35,615 bases of DNA from Polymyxa betae (GCA_003693705.1 RBZT01000247.1:1-35615); one strand, 5' to 3'; positions 9,188 through 20,456 are shown, numbered from the stretch's first letter. The notes: generated by a model not told the origin, from the letters alone. Numbers and translations: made by a program.

Positions 9188-11007
9188 TTATTCTCTACAT
9201 TGTTGGTCTGAAATCACACAGCTCATGGCACCTATAAATTCACAGATATTGATACACATTCTCTATAATCAAGTTAGTCGTCCACATATGAACGTGATCA
9301 AACTCATACATTGAGATACAGCGAATGAGCTTGAACAGGTAATCTTCTTAATGAACGCCCACTTGCTCCAGATAATAACCGACATAATTCTAATAATTTA
9401 CTACATGCAGGATCTTTACTTGTTTTACATGTCAAATACGATGTAACTTGAGCTGTATCTTCTGCAATTACTCCAATTCGAATCAACTCGTTCAAACAGG
9501 AACGAAGGATTTCATAACGGGCAGATTCTGAAGGTGGTCCAATATGCAATTTAATATCAGATCTATCAAGAAAAGCGATATCTAAACCTTGTTTACATAC
9601 TGTGTTAGTGATGATGTACAATCATACCTATTGCTTGTGTTAAATTTGATGTACAACAAATAAACACATTCTGATGTGATCTCAATTGATCCAGTTGAGT
9701 AAGAAGTGCATTAACAGCACGAATGGAATCTGATGGCTCAGATCCAGATAGTGCAGCTTGTCGAGCTCCAGCAAGACTTTCAACTTCATCAAGAAGCAAA
9801 ATAACTAATGATGATGTATCCGATACCAGATCATGAATTCTGATATATATATAAAGATACTAGATTCACACGATCATACAATGACGCTTACTTTTGAAAC
9901 AGCTTCAAAACCAATTTGCCACTTTCACTGAACCATTTCGAGAATAAACTATGTGCATTAATATTCACTAATTGACAATGTGGATATCGATTGGATAGCC
10001 GGATTGAGAGCTTCTGAGCTAATCCTAAACAATTGAGACGAGTTCAAAAAATTGAGATGAAATACGTGTCAAATTCCAACCTGTACTTAAGGAGGTTTTT
10101 CCACTGCCTATCCAGAAGAAATTATTACGATCAACAGACAGCAAGCAATAAAAAGGTATTAAATACCTGGAGGTCCATGAAGCAAAATCATACGGTTCAA
10201 GTTAATAATTCTGGGATTTACTTTTAAATCAGCGAATTGCATTGCTGTGATAAACTTCAATTGGCATGGAAACGCATGACACGATTTAGTACTACCAGTG
10301 GATGCATAGTTTAACAGTCGTTGCTTGACATTATCTTCAAATATTAAGCTTGAGACCAATTAACAAGAACGAACTCAATATACGGTATGACTTACTTCTC
10401 CCAAATTTGATCAAATTCAACCTAAACTGATATTATAATAAAGAAGTTTGATTGAAACACTGAAACAAACATTGGGCAATGAATACATGGAACATGCAAC
10501 AACGTCATCATCATTATCAGCCATCTCTTCAGCAACTGGATCTTGATTTAACTGAAAGACATGAATAGCTAATTGAGCTGCCCATAATGGAACACATTCA
10601 ACTTGATCTGGTAATGATCTAGAATTGAATCATTTAAAGCGGATATAGAAATGCAATAACTTAAAGATACACATAAGCAGATTGTATGAACTGGTGCAAA
10701 AGTGGATCTTCATGGAAATTTAATGGTCCAGATGTAAATACAGCTGTTAAATCTCGTATATATGCATATAGTCGAACTTCAATGGCTCCTGGATCACATG
10801 TACAGTCCTGTTTTATACAGACTTCCACTGTTCAAATCTAGTCTGAGCATTTTTATGAAATTATTCTATGATGAGATCCTGACCATGGACTTGTGTAAGG
10901 TTATGACTTCTATGATGATCCGGTTCCTTATTGAAGTGAATAGATTGATCTGGTATAGATGATATAGATGAAGTTATATCAGCATGTACATCATCAATAC
11001 TGCACAT
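9188..11007 (-). CDS. PCH2: PCH2/TRIP13 AAA+ ATPase (HORMA remodeller)
   Basis: Eleven exons (11007-10891, 10807-10671, 10618-10471, 10421-10396, 10348-10296, 10244-10167, 10107-10087, 10024-9892, 9839-9628, 9587-9320, 9260-9188) join in frame into 421 residues, close to human TRIP13 (432). Key parts: '[17 protein letters not shown]' and '[14 protein letters not shown]' in the N-terminal domain; '[19 protein letters not shown]'; Walker A GPPGSGKTS across two exons; '[15 protein letters not shown]'; Walker [20 protein letters not shown]; sensor-1 '[11 protein letters not shown]'; '[18 protein letters not shown]'; arginine-finger region; '[16 protein letters not shown]'. TRIP13/Pch2 unfolds HORMA proteins (Mad2, Hop1/HORMAD) with p31comet in checkpoint silencing and meiosis. 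The first intron (83 nt) is less certain and may hide a small exon; the last acceptor was chosen because it gives '[15 protein letters not shown]', matching the family's C-terminal helix. Confidence 0.92.
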
Positions 11008-11113
11008 ATTACTATACTGTATTCAATATAAAAGAGTTCCGCACCCTCCTTACACTCTATATAAGTATCTATTATTTCAACTTACTACATCATATTAACT
11101 AAATAGGTATTTA

Positions 11114-11500
11114 TTATCCAATACATTCCAGTCGCCTTCTTTTCTGAAATCTTGTTCTGTCAGGATCGCGCCAAACACAACCGTTTTGAATACGAAAGTT
11201 AAATAGCTCGCCACGAGTTTCGCCTTCTCTAAGGCAACCATTCAGAGCCCAAATCGTATCGATTTCGGAACTGGTGCTTAATATTCTTGTCCGTTTCGGT
11301 GCAGGACTGGAATGGAAAATAGTATCAGAACTAGGGAGATTGTAATCAGAACATAATGGAGATATTGGTGAGAAGATTGATATAAATGAAGGTGGAGACA
11401 TGGGAATCCCATCTGATATTGGTAATTGATCAGGACATGCTGGTTCATCTCCTGGATATGATATCGAGATATCTTCATTAATGTTCATCAAAAAAGACAT
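11114..11500 (-). CDS. hypothetical Ser/Pro-rich protein, 128 aa
   Basis: An intronless frame starting at the ATG at 11500. The first half is acidic and Ser/Pro rich with repeated 'ISIFSPISP' type stretches; a short basic patch 'APKRTRIL' follows; the second half is more ordered, 'SEIDTIWALNGCLREGETRG' then 'FNFRIQNGCVWRDPDRTRFQ', and ends in a basic 'KRRR' near the C-terminus. No family was recognised. It sits on the same strand as its neighbours, 111 bp after the HOOK-like gene and 107 bp before PCH2, spacing that fits the rest of the island. The basic tail could be a nuclear localisation signal. It may be a short lineage-specific protein; an additional 5' or 3' exon cannot be excluded. Confidence 0.55.
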   Translation of the reverse strand: MSFLMNINEDISISYPGDEPACPDQLPISDGIPMSPPSFISIFSPISPLCSDYNLPSSDTIFHSSPAPKRTRILSTSSEIDTIWALNGCLREGETRGELFNFRIQNGCVWRDPDRTRFQKRRRLECIG

Positions 11501-11610
11501 TCTAAAGCTTCAACGATGTTGCTTGTTCTAACATCGAATGATGCAGGGAACGGGAACGTTCACGTTCATTCACAGAGTGAGCTGCTTCATTAACATGACA
11601 CAATTGTACT

Positions 11611-13346
11611 TTATGGAATATCATTTAATGTCACAGATTTCACCGATTGTGAACGAAATCGGTTTCTCTGTCGAACACTAACAGAATCTGGCAAATTTGA
11701 TGATGTCATAGGTGATGATATCAATGCTGATGTGTTAAGAAACCGACGCTGGTATTCAATAACAAGATTATGCAACGCTGAAGAGATTAGCTGCAGTTCT
11801 TGTTGATTCTGAATCAGCTCAGGGCCAATGCTTTCATCGTTGCTGGAAGCTTTCTTGGCGCCCTCTTTTTTCTTGGGATCACATCGGTTCTGGTCGATGG
11901 CTTTGTCATGATTTATGATATTTGTCAATTCTCTGAGTACTATGCCACTATTCTCATCGTTAAGATGTCCTTGATCAAACTCTTTGCTTGCTTTCTCTTG
12001 ATCGATTGTCAACATCTCATGTAAAGATTCATTTTCTTTTCTGAGTTTGCCACAGACTCGATTTAATTCTGCAAATTTCTGCTCGGTGCTATTGATTCGA
12101 CCAAGAAGAGATACATTCTTGTCTTCCGCAAGCTCCAACTGATCGGACAGCCTCTGTATTTCACGTTTATCAGCTGCAATTTGTTTGGCGTTTGCTAACA
12201 GTTTTCCTTTCAATCCAGCTATCTCGGATTCTAGGAAGTCGGTCGATGCCGATTGCGTTGAAATCCCATCTGCAACCGAAGGCTTGATTTGGCACTGGTT
12301 TAGCTGCTGACGTACTTGTCGAATATCAGACAAAGCAGAGTTCAATTCGTCCAATAACTTGTTATTGCTTATTGCGAGAGCTTCTTTTTCGGCAATCAAT
12401 CCTCGAATTTCCGATTCCTGTTTGATAACCAGATCTCTGTTTACACCGGCGACCTTACAGCGGTCATGGAGAGAATCGATTTCGGAATCCTTCTCCACCA
12501 TCAAATTTTGCAGCTTGCCTAAATCTGAAGTTAGCGAGTGAACCTGCCCACGAAGATGTTCAGTTTCGTCTGCATGCACTTCAAGCCTATTTATTTTGCA
12601 AGTAAATATGATATAATATAGACGACACAAAATCATACTTTCGAATTGTTTGCTCTAATGCAGGTATGCGATCGCTCTGCTCTTTAACGATGTCGAGTTC
12701 ATCTTCAACTGTAGCCAGCTGTTGCTTTAGACGAAAGCAATCCTCATTACGAGCTGATAATTCAGCTTGTAGCCTCGTAGACTGCTCATCAAAGTGACGC
12801 CTCCACTCAATAACTTCAGATTCAGCAATCTTTAATCTACAACGAAGTCTTTCATTGTCAGAGATTATATCCGACATCCCTGTCTCGGAGACATTCTCTT
12901 GAGATTTCTTTTTACAAATACCCATTTCTGCATCTTTAATAATGGACATGAGCTGCTGCTGCTCCTGTATTCCCATCTTCATAATCAGAGCAATTATCTG
13001 CGAAGAGTGGATAAATTACGAATTGGTTTGGCATAGAGCTGAATTGATTCACCTTATGTTTAAGTTTACTCTTACATGCATAAACAAGTAATAACTTAGC
13101 GAGATGTTCTGGTGAATAAGAAAGGAATAATGTGGCATCAGGTCCTGCTACAGACATAATCCGAGTCTGTGCTCTCCAAAGCAGATCTTTCTCTGTGCAC
13201 ACAAATTGCCTTAAATCGGATTCTAGCTGATCGCATGCATCCATGACTAGCTCGGCTGAAACAGCCATGGGTAAATCAAGAAGATCGACATGTTTGGTGG
13301 GATTTTTAACCGTTAGCAAGAAGTGTAATAGTCCAGATGATGCCAT
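11611..13346 (-). CDS. HOOK-like coiled-coil protein, 542 aa
   Basis: Three exons (13346-13053, 12997-12639, 12586-11611) join in frame into 542 residues; both introns are GT-AG, 55 and 52 nt. The N-terminal ~130 residues are helical and end with 'YSPEHLAKLLLVYACKSK' joined across the first intron to 'IIALIMKMGIQEQQQLMSII'. That pattern (LxxLLxLxxxCA ... I..IM.M....Q..LM..I) resembles the distal part of the HOOK domain. Residues ~155-470 form long heptad coiled coils rich in Leu, Gln and Glu; a basic Ser-rich tail follows ('RQRNRFRSQSVKSVTL'). HOOK proteins link cargo to dynein. The resemblance is clear only in one stretch, and a calponin-like Trp signature at the start is not evident, so a general coiled-coil dynein adaptor or centrosomal protein remains possible. 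Confidence 0.55.
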
Positions 13347-13476
13347 TAGTGAAATGATAATACAGAGATAATTAATACCCCAATAGTCAGTAATATATTC
13401 CGATCTCAATCACCGCTCATCATATCTGTCATGCTTATCCACACTAAACCAACTCAATACATATCAAATATGCTCT

Positions 13477-14021
13477 TTATTCTTTTATGAAATCGCCAGG
13501 CTGGAACTTATCGTCGAAAGAATTCCCCGAACCGATGACAATTTTTAGCAACTTGATTCGTTCATTTCGAAGACGATTGGGAGGGAGCATGCCCCAAACT
13601 GCCTTCTTTAAAATACGATCGGGGTGATTTTCTAGCATTTTCTTAGCCGGAACCTCTCGTAGACCACCAGGATATCCAGTATGATGACGATACAGCTTTG
13701 CATTCCACTTATCTCCAGTCATGGTAACTTTCTCGGCATTGTAGACAACAACATGATCGCCACAGTTCTGAAAGTATACTCAGATAAGCAGTAGATTTAT
13801 TGAAAGCCAAAATACCGAACGAGGATCCCAAGTAGGCTTATTCTTACCCATTAATAATCGCGCTATATGACTCGCTAGACGGCCCAGCACCTAATCATCG
13901 AAAATGTTGAATTTGGAATGTGCTGCTTACCAGCAAGATGTACCTGTCCATTGGCATCAAACATATGCCATGCTCTTGGAACATGATCTTGAGCAAGACG
14001 ACGAGCTCGAGAAACCAGCAT
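13477..14021 (-). CDS. MRPL13: mitochondrial large-subunit ribosomal protein uL13m
   Basis: Three exons (14021-13944, 13890-13816, 13767-13477) join in frame into 147 residues; introns are 53 and 48 nt, GT-AG, both between codons. Diagnostic blocks of uL13: 'RAWHMFDANGQ' then 'VLGRLASHIARLLMGKNKP', 'NCGDHVVVYNAEKVTMTGDK', 'KLYRHHTGYPGGLREVPAKK', 'AVWGMLPPNRLRNERIKLLK'. The start at 14021 gives a short basic N-terminus 'MLVSRARRLAQ', similar in length to animal MRPL13 and able to act in mitochondrial import. An alternative upstream ATG at about 14092 would add a second candidate presequence but needs an extra, unusually short intron. The absence of the long archaeal/eukaryotic extensions excludes cytosolic uL13. 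It lies 216 bp downstream of the nucleoporin gene on the same strand. Confidence 0.93.
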
Positions 14022-14236
14022 GAGATTATGTCCAAATAAATTACTGTAATGCGGATAGGTAATGACGCGGAACAAGATCGAATAACCCTCATGATTATAA
14101 ATCCCACTTCACAATCTTTTTCTTTCTAAAAGTTGCAACCATACAAAGTACAAATATACATGACAACAAGCTCGACGAATCCCTTGCCATTCACCTAAAT
14201 AATTTTGAATTGTATTGGTATGGGCAGTTATATAGA

Positions 14237-15620
14237 TTAAACCATCGTTCGTGCTGGAGGCAGGAATGGAATCCTGCTAAATGTATCAGCTGCATATTCT
14301 GCTTTATCAGAATCAGTCAGATTCATTTCTTCACTGTAAACACTTCTTGCTGATGTATTTGGAGCAGGTGAGCTTTGTAGAGAGTTGTGTCCCGGTTGTG
14401 ATGCTGTCTGCACTGGACCCGAAGCAGAGTCAGGTTGCTTGCTAGTGACATTGAATACAAATCCATTCTGTTGTTGACCAGGTTCAGTTCGTGTCTCCTG
14501 ATTAAACGCCGAGAAGGAGGAATTCACTGGCAGATTTGTTGTCATCGGAGATGGCTGATGGGTCATAGAATTCTGTTCTGCCATCATAGGAGGAGACGGT
14601 TGAGATGCCGATGTGTGAAAAGCACTAGACTGATGGAATAGACCCGTATTTGCCTGGAAACCATTACTCGCGACATTATTTAGACCTGTACCTGTAGACG
14701 TAGTCGCGAATGGGTTTGTAACCTTAGTTGTTGGCACCAGAGGATTAGATGCAAAAGGGCTTTGGGTAGAAGCAGACGTAAACGGATTAGAAACCTGAGC
14801 TGTGGTCGAAGCAAATGGATTCGAAGGAGCGGTGGAAGACATAAATGGGTTTGCTGATGATGTTGAGGACATAGGTTGAGAGGTTTGAGAAGCGAAAGGA
14901 CTTGCTGTTGTGCTAAACGAACTATTAAGTACTGGAGATGTGCTAAATGCGTTATTAGAAGTTGATGCAGAGACAAAGGGATTAGTGGAAGTCGATCCAG
15001 AATCGAAAGTATTACTAGCCGACGACGAAGAGGCAAACGGATTCGAAGACGATATTTGAAATGGATTGGAAGGGAGCCCAGTCCCCGATTGCAGGACATT
15101 GAAACGGTTCGTGTTAGGAGCAGATTGTTGCTGACCAAATACGGATGTAAACTGAGAGTTGCTTGAGCCGAAACCAGACCCAAAACTTCCATATGAGCCT
15201 ATACCGCTAGTCTGACCAAAGCCAGCACCGAACGGATTTGATGCAGACGATGTGTTCGTCTGGCCAAACCCTCCGAATGCATTAGATTGCTGAGACTGGG
15301 TCTGGAACGGGTTAGATTGACCGAAATTAGAAGAGCTGCGACCGAATCCAAAACCTGAGGATGCATTGATGCCTGATTGGCCAAACCCTGACTGATCGAT
15401 TTCTGCATTCACATGCTATAGAAAATGATAAGAAACGGTTAGAGAATGGGGTTGAAACTCGTGCCTGAAATCTGCAAGACGCCCCTGATCTGCAGTTCCC
15501 TTGCTGATAAAACTTGCATCTTTGGTTTGACGAACCATTCATCGACTGGTCATGGTCAAATGGGCAATCCGATCTGCGACATCCGCCAGGTGTATTTATA
15601 AATTTACAGGGCGGTGGCAT
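14237..15620 (-). CDS. NUP42: CCCH zinc-finger FG nucleoporin (Nup42/NLP1 type)
   Basis: Two exons (15620-15465, 15415-14237) give 444 residues. The first 53 residues hold two CCCH fingers: 'CKFINTPGGCRRSDCPFDH' (C-x8-C-x4-C-x3-H) and 'CKFYQQGNCRSGASCRFQ', whose final His is the first codon of exon 2. The intron (15416-15464) starts with GC, not GT; reading through it would lose that His. Residues ~60-330 are a low-complexity FG domain with many GFG, SNPF and NAF repeats separated by Ser/Thr/Gln spacers. The end, 'LTDSDKAEYAADTFSRIPFL' followed by PPARTMV, matches the conserved C-terminal Gle1-binding segment of Nup42/NLP1. Such proteins sit on the cytoplasmic face of the nuclear pore and help Gle1-Dbp5 release mRNPs. 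It is divergent from the HSP78 gene, with 291 bp between start codons. Confidence 0.88.
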
Positions 15621-15911
15621 ATCTTGGACAATAACGCCTTAGGAGGATGTCATTGAACATCCAAGTGCAGAACTGATCAATGAACGCAACTTTTTTTAGC
15701 AAAGCACCAAAACTTGAAAATGTTTGAATAACTTGTGAGAAATTGCGTATCAAATCGACCTCCACATGCTTGATTTTTTATTTCGAACATTCCTGCTATG
15801 TTACAGTACTGTTACGGTAATCTGAACCCCATGCCATGTTTAATCTTTCAAATTACTTTATTAGAGCAGACATTGCTGATCGCTTTAGTTGACGATTTTA
15901 CCTCATAGTGA
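15621..15911. promoter_or_regulatory. shared intergenic region between divergent NUP42 and HSP78
   Basis: The two start codons face away from each other across 291 bp, so this region must contain both promoters. A GAAcaTTC unit pair at 15785-15792 fits a minimal two-unit heat-shock element, which would suit an Hsp78 gene, but one pair can occur by chance. No clear TATA box was seen. Confidence 0.4.
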
Positions 15912-18900
15912 ATGATGATACTGTTGCGAGCAAGAGGGCTATTACGAGCCCGAAGTGCTTTCAGCTCCCGCTTTATTCAGATGGATATGGGTGCGGAAAT
16001 GAAGCCAGGCGAAGTATCTCACAGATTGTTTTTGTGATGATCTTGAAATTCAAATAATAGGCCCTTGCGAAATACACGACCGATTTGACCGAAATTTCTC
16101 GCTCTGGGCGATCTGATCCTGTTATCGGTCGCTCTAAAGAGATTCAGCGAACCATACAAGCTAGATAAAACAAACTGTTATATTTGTATACTTTGATAAC
16201 AGTGATCTTTAGGTCCTTTCAAGGCGAACCAAAAACAATCCTCTTCTTCTAGGTATGACAACATCGACTGGTTCTTAGTACTAATTGTAATTACAAGGCC
16301 AACCTGGTACTGGAAAGACAGCTCTTGTAGAAGGATTAGCACAGCGAATTGCAAGTGGTGATGTCCCGGATACTGTTAAGGATAAGAAGGTTCTATCGCT
16401 TGATTTGTCTGCTATTGTGGCTGGTGCTTCGTTTAAAGGTTCGTATTCATATTGCAATCAAACTATCAGCCTATGTTAACTTTAGGGGAATTTGAAAAAC
16501 GATTCAAGGCATTGATATCCGATGTTATTGCTCAATCGGGAGAGGTCATCTTATTTGCCGATGAAATCCATCAGTTAGTTGGAATGGGAGCTTCAGGAGC
16601 CGGAGCTCCTATGGATGCTGCTAATATAATTAAACCTGCGCTTGCAAGGTAATTTAGCTTGTTCTGCTGTGGAACGGCTCCGCCCATACCTATGCTAGAG
16701 GTGATCTGCATTTGCTTGGAGCGACGACTTTTGAGGAATATCGAAAATATATTGGTAGTTCCCTTATTTTCTATCAAGCCCCGCTGTAATAGAGTATTTT
16801 AGAATCCGATTCGGCCCTATCACGTCGCTTTCAGCCAGTTTATATTTCCGAACCAACGTAAGTCTCTTCCGAATCAACGCCTGGCTGTTTTTTGTGACTA
16901 CAGGCAGTGTTGAAGATACAATTGCAATCTTGAGAGGAATCAAGGACAAGTATGAGCTTTGGCATGGTGTTCGCATTACAGATAGCGCCGTTGTAGCTGC
17001 TGCGAAGCTCGCCAAACGTTATCTAACTGAACGCAAACTGCCTGGTTTAAAATTATTTGATAGCGTGTCTTATGACTGAATGGCTTTCAATTGTTTAGAT
17101 TCTGCAATAGATTTGATGGATGAGGCGGCTAGCCGTCTGCGTATGGAGAAAGAGAGCAAACCTGAAGATCTCGCGTCTTTGGATCGCGAGATAATGATAC
17201 TTCGGATCGAACATGCTGCTCTGAAAAAAGGTCGAGTCTCATCAGAATTCAAGTTGATTTGGTTGTTGATCACTTTGCGATAGAAACTGACCTGGAGAGC
17301 ATTGAGCGCAGACAAGCTATCGAAGAGATTCTTAGAGGGAAACAAAAGAAATCTGAAGAAATGACCTGTCAATGGCAGATTGGTATCTGATGTAGAATTT
17401 TATAATGAGGATATGTTGTTTATTGAAGTTACAGAGAAAGACCGTCGTCAGCAAGCGATTGCGGTCAGGGAGAAACTTGAAGAATCCCGTCGTGAGTTAG
17501 ATCGGGCTCAAAGCCGAGGCGACTATGCTCGAGCCAGTGAACTAAAGTATTCCATCGTTCCAAAATTGGAGAATCGAGTGCAAAGGTCTGTTTAGAAGGG
17601 TAGGTTTCCAAATGATTTGCTGAGCAACATTGTCAGTTTACTTCCGCTTTTGCTATCCGAATCTGTTACAGATCAGTCCATAGCAACGGTTGTTTCTCAA
17701 CAAACTGGAGTTACTGCTAGCCGTCTTCTTGAAGGCGAGTCTCAACGCCTTCTCCATATGGAGGATGTGTTAAAGCAGCGAGTCGTTGGACAAGACGAAG
17801 TTTGTGTTGCCATCATTAAAACCTATATGTTGTGTGACTAACTATAATAATTAGGCAATTGCAGCTGTATGCAATGCTGTTCGTGTATCTCGGGCTGGTC
17901 TACATGCACCGTCGAAGCCTATAGGTCATCCATACTACAAAAATACCAAATTTTTTTGACAGTCACTTTTTTAGGGTCTTTTCTGTTTCTTGGCACCAGC
18001 GGGTGTGGAAAAACAGAGCTTGCTAAAGCTCTTGCTGAATTTCTTTTTGATCAAGTCATATTTTTTATCTTGATTAATGTAGAAGTAGTTCTTATCTTCG
18101 TTGTTAGGACTCAGCCATTGTAAGACTGGATATGACTGAATATTCAGAACCGCATACTGTATCCCGATTAATTGGTGCTCCGCCTGGATACGTTGGGTAT
18201 TTGTCGTACAATAGTGTTTCATTCATGTAGCTGTAATATCATCGGTACAGATACGATGAGGGAGGTCAATTAACTGAACCCGTTCGGTTGCGTCCGTTTT
18301 CTGTTGTTCTTTTAGATGAGATTGAGAAAGCTCATCGTCAAGTAACAAATGTTTTGTTACAAGTTTTGGATGAAGGTGCCAATTCTATAAATTTCTTCAA
18401 ATATTGGTTCATTTTGATTCACAGGCCGGCTAACTGACGGTAGTGGTCGAACGGTCGATTTTCGCAATGCCTTGTTGATAATGACCTCAAATCTCGGAGC
18501 AAATTCATCTGCCTCTTTAACAATGGATGCTGTTCGGGAACACTTCCCACCGTATGATTGTTTCCAATCTCATTGCTTCAATTGATATAACATGGTACAG
18601 CGAATTTGTGAATAGACTCGATGAGATAATCCACTTCAATTCCTTGACAATGAGTGACATGATTCCCATTTGTAAAATCCAAGTCGGTTATTGTGAGCTT
18701 TGACGATGAATTCTAAAATCATTCTAGTTGGGACGAATAATATCAATGACTTATGCAGAGAAACGGGTCAAGTTTGAAATCAGCGACGATGCAACAAGAT
18801 ATTTGGCGAAAAAAGGCTATCAGCCCGAATATGGAGCTCGTCCACTCAAAAGGTCGCTTAGTTGAGTTTATGTTTGCCCTATCAACGTTGTGAATTAGGG

Positions 18901-19064
18901 TTCTACAACGAGAGATTCTAAACCCATTAGCCAAATTGTTGTTGTCCGGAGCTGCCGGGAAAGGCGATACTGTGAAGATCTGTCTCTCTGGATCGGAATT
19001 GCAATTTGACGTGGATCATGGCGAAACTTCCAAATTTGACAGGGAAATATCAGCTCAAGCATGA
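15912..19064 (+). CDS. HSP78: mitochondrial ClpB/Hsp78 disaggregase
   Basis: Twenty exons join in frame to 735 residues: 15912-16013, 16061-16159, 16213-16252, 16298-16438, 16486-16648, 16699-16754, 16803-16857, 16908-17044, 17099-17230, 17284-17382, 17429-17585, 17637-17799, 17855-17924, 17975-18054, 18108-18196, 18251-18375, 18425-18551, 18601-18682, 18728-18852, 18899-19064. Introns are 45-55 nt; 16160-16212 is GC-AG. The start gives an Arg-rich, acid-free leader '[20 protein letters not shown]', a mitochondrial presequence. The Clp N-domain is absent, as in Hsp78. AAA1: '[15 protein letters not shown]', Walker A GQPGTGKT, Walker B ILFADEIH; middle coiled-coil domain about residues 330-430; AAA2: 'VVGQDE', Walker A GTSGCGKT, Walker [12 protein letters not shown], '[19 protein letters not shown]', sensor 'IMTSNLGAN', 'YGARPLKR'. 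The hexamer threads aggregated matrix proteins with mtHsp70. The start-proximal Asn/Ala change in Walker B (FADE rather than FIDE) is minor. All catalytic residues are present. Confidence 0.97.
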
Positions 19065-19145
19065 AGTTACTTGGGAAGACACAAGATGTCATTTAAGTAC
19101 AACTCATATCCATTGACGAATGTAGCATTGAGGAATTTATCAAGG

Positions 19146-19879
19146 TTATCTGGTTGAAACAGTATCAGTTTCTGAACTTGAACCTGACTGCAAACGATTG
19201 AGCTCTTCAGGATCTAGATAAAACGTTAGAATGAACTAAAAGTAACATTTGAGATTTTGTTTTATACTGACCAATCGATTCGATAATTTTCGGTAAAGCC
19301 AGCCCCATCAACAATGTGACTCCCATCAAAATCTATCATTTCACAATTACACGAAAAAACAACGTTTTTCGTAGGACTTACAATCATGGGGTTTTGAAAA
19401 AGCGCAAAAGGATTAAACGTTGCCACAGGCTCAAAGAGTTCATATCTCATTTCTGGTGACAGTCTGAATGGCATAGGAACTGATGCACCACCTTCAAATA
19501 AATATCGAGCACGGATTCTTCCTTTCGGTAGTATTTCAACACGAATCTGTACGAAGACAGTCTAATCGACCTTCTCTCAAAGGAAATAAGCATACTGTTT
19601 TAAATTTGTAATACACAGATTCGACAGTAAGCAGATATTGGCCAGGGGTTAAACCAGTACTAAAAAGGACTTTTAAAGATTCTGCATCATATTCGCAGAC
19701 AAGAAATCTTACAAACAAAAATCTCCATTGTGCTTAGGTATAGCTATGTGTTGGCCCGCATTCAGAAATACACGAACTTGAGACGGTTCAGATATAAGAA
19801 GCTTGCCTTCAACAGCATGATGTTCTGGACTGCCTAAAGCAGATGCTATGACAAGGGCAACCGATAATACAAATATCAT
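19146..19879 (-). CDS. EMC7: ER membrane protein complex subunit 7 (EMC7)
   Basis: Five exons (19879-19717, 19669-19596, 19546-19382, 19332-19272, 19213-19146) join in frame to 176 residues; introns 47-58 nt, all GT-AG. Order: signal peptide 'MIFVLSVALVIASALGSPE'; a lumenal beta-sandwich (DUF2012) with 'VRVFLNAGQHIAIPKHNGDF' and 'STGLTPGQYLLTVESVYYKF'; 'VEILPKGRIRARYLFEG'; the pre-membrane 'FNPFALFQNPMI'; a transmembrane helix 'ILMGVTLLMGLALPKIIESI'; a short Ser-rich cytosolic tail. This is the complete EMC7 layout, including the family's NPM just before the membrane. EMC inserts tail-anchored and polytopic proteins into the ER; subunit 7 sits on the lumenal side. The gene is tail-to-tail with HSP78, 81 bp between stop codons, and a pogo-type MITE lies 187 bp upstream of its start. 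Confidence 0.92.
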
Positions 19880-20066
19880 TTCTTTTGATGAAGGTACGTA
19901 AACACAACTGATACCGTTGCGGACATAAAAGAAATTGCGATTCCAAAAAGTGCGAAGGAAAGTGCGAAGAAAAGTGCGAGTCTGCCTTGTTTAAATTTAT
20001 GAGGCGGATTCCAAAATCCGCAATGGGATTCTACGATATTTCGAATCTTCTTTACAGCATACTGTA

Positions 20067-20220
20067 CAGAGTTATCCCTCAATATGAATATAGTGACACC
20101 TTCAAATAGTGACATCCTCGATATAGTGACGTCCACCCCTCCGACAAATATAATTCCCATAGTAATAGTGACACCAAACCCTCGAACAAATAGGTGTCAC
20201 TATATCGAGGGATAACTCTG
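20067..20220. mobile_element. 154-bp pogo-type MITE upstream of EMC7
   Basis: Ends CAGAGTTATCCCTC (20067-20080) and its reverse complement (20207-20220) flanked by TA on both sides (20065-20066, 20221-20222). Similarity of the arms continues inward through 'ATATAGTGACACC', and the TATAGTGAC unit recurs internally. CAG...CTG ends with CCCTCGATATA-like arms are typical of pogo-type Tc1/mariner MITEs. No coding capacity. Confidence 0.85.
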
Positions 20221-20371
20221 TATTCGATTTGCTGACAAGTGAGAGAATTGTCACCGGAATGTTTAATTCGGTAAGAGCCTGGTTGAAGTGCGTGTCGTCT
20301 ACTTTTTGCGTTGTCTCCTTTTTCATCGAGGTTGAAATAAACTCCATCAAAATTAGATTTTGTGCGCTCCC

Positions 20372-20456
20372 GGAGAATCGATTCTCCCAAGGAGGTTTGA
20401 GACCCCCGGAGAATCGATTCTCCCACGAGATTCAGCAAATTTTTCGATTCTCCCGG
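20372..20456. repeat. left palindrome array of element B
   Basis: GGAGAATCGATTCTCC at 20372-20387 and 20408-20423, plus a half copy (CGATTCTCCCGG) at about 20445-20456. Same palindrome as the right-end array, so probably transposase or accessory-protein binding sites. Confidence 0.85.

Noticed and set aside
10033-10962. Plus-strand frames across the PCH2 gene
   Set aside because: They run antisense through well-defined AAA+ exons.
14680-15192. 170-aa Leu-rich minus-strand frame within the nucleoporin gene
   Set aside because: It is an alternative frame of the FG-repeat coding sequence; the other frame has the FG repeats and the conserved C-terminus.
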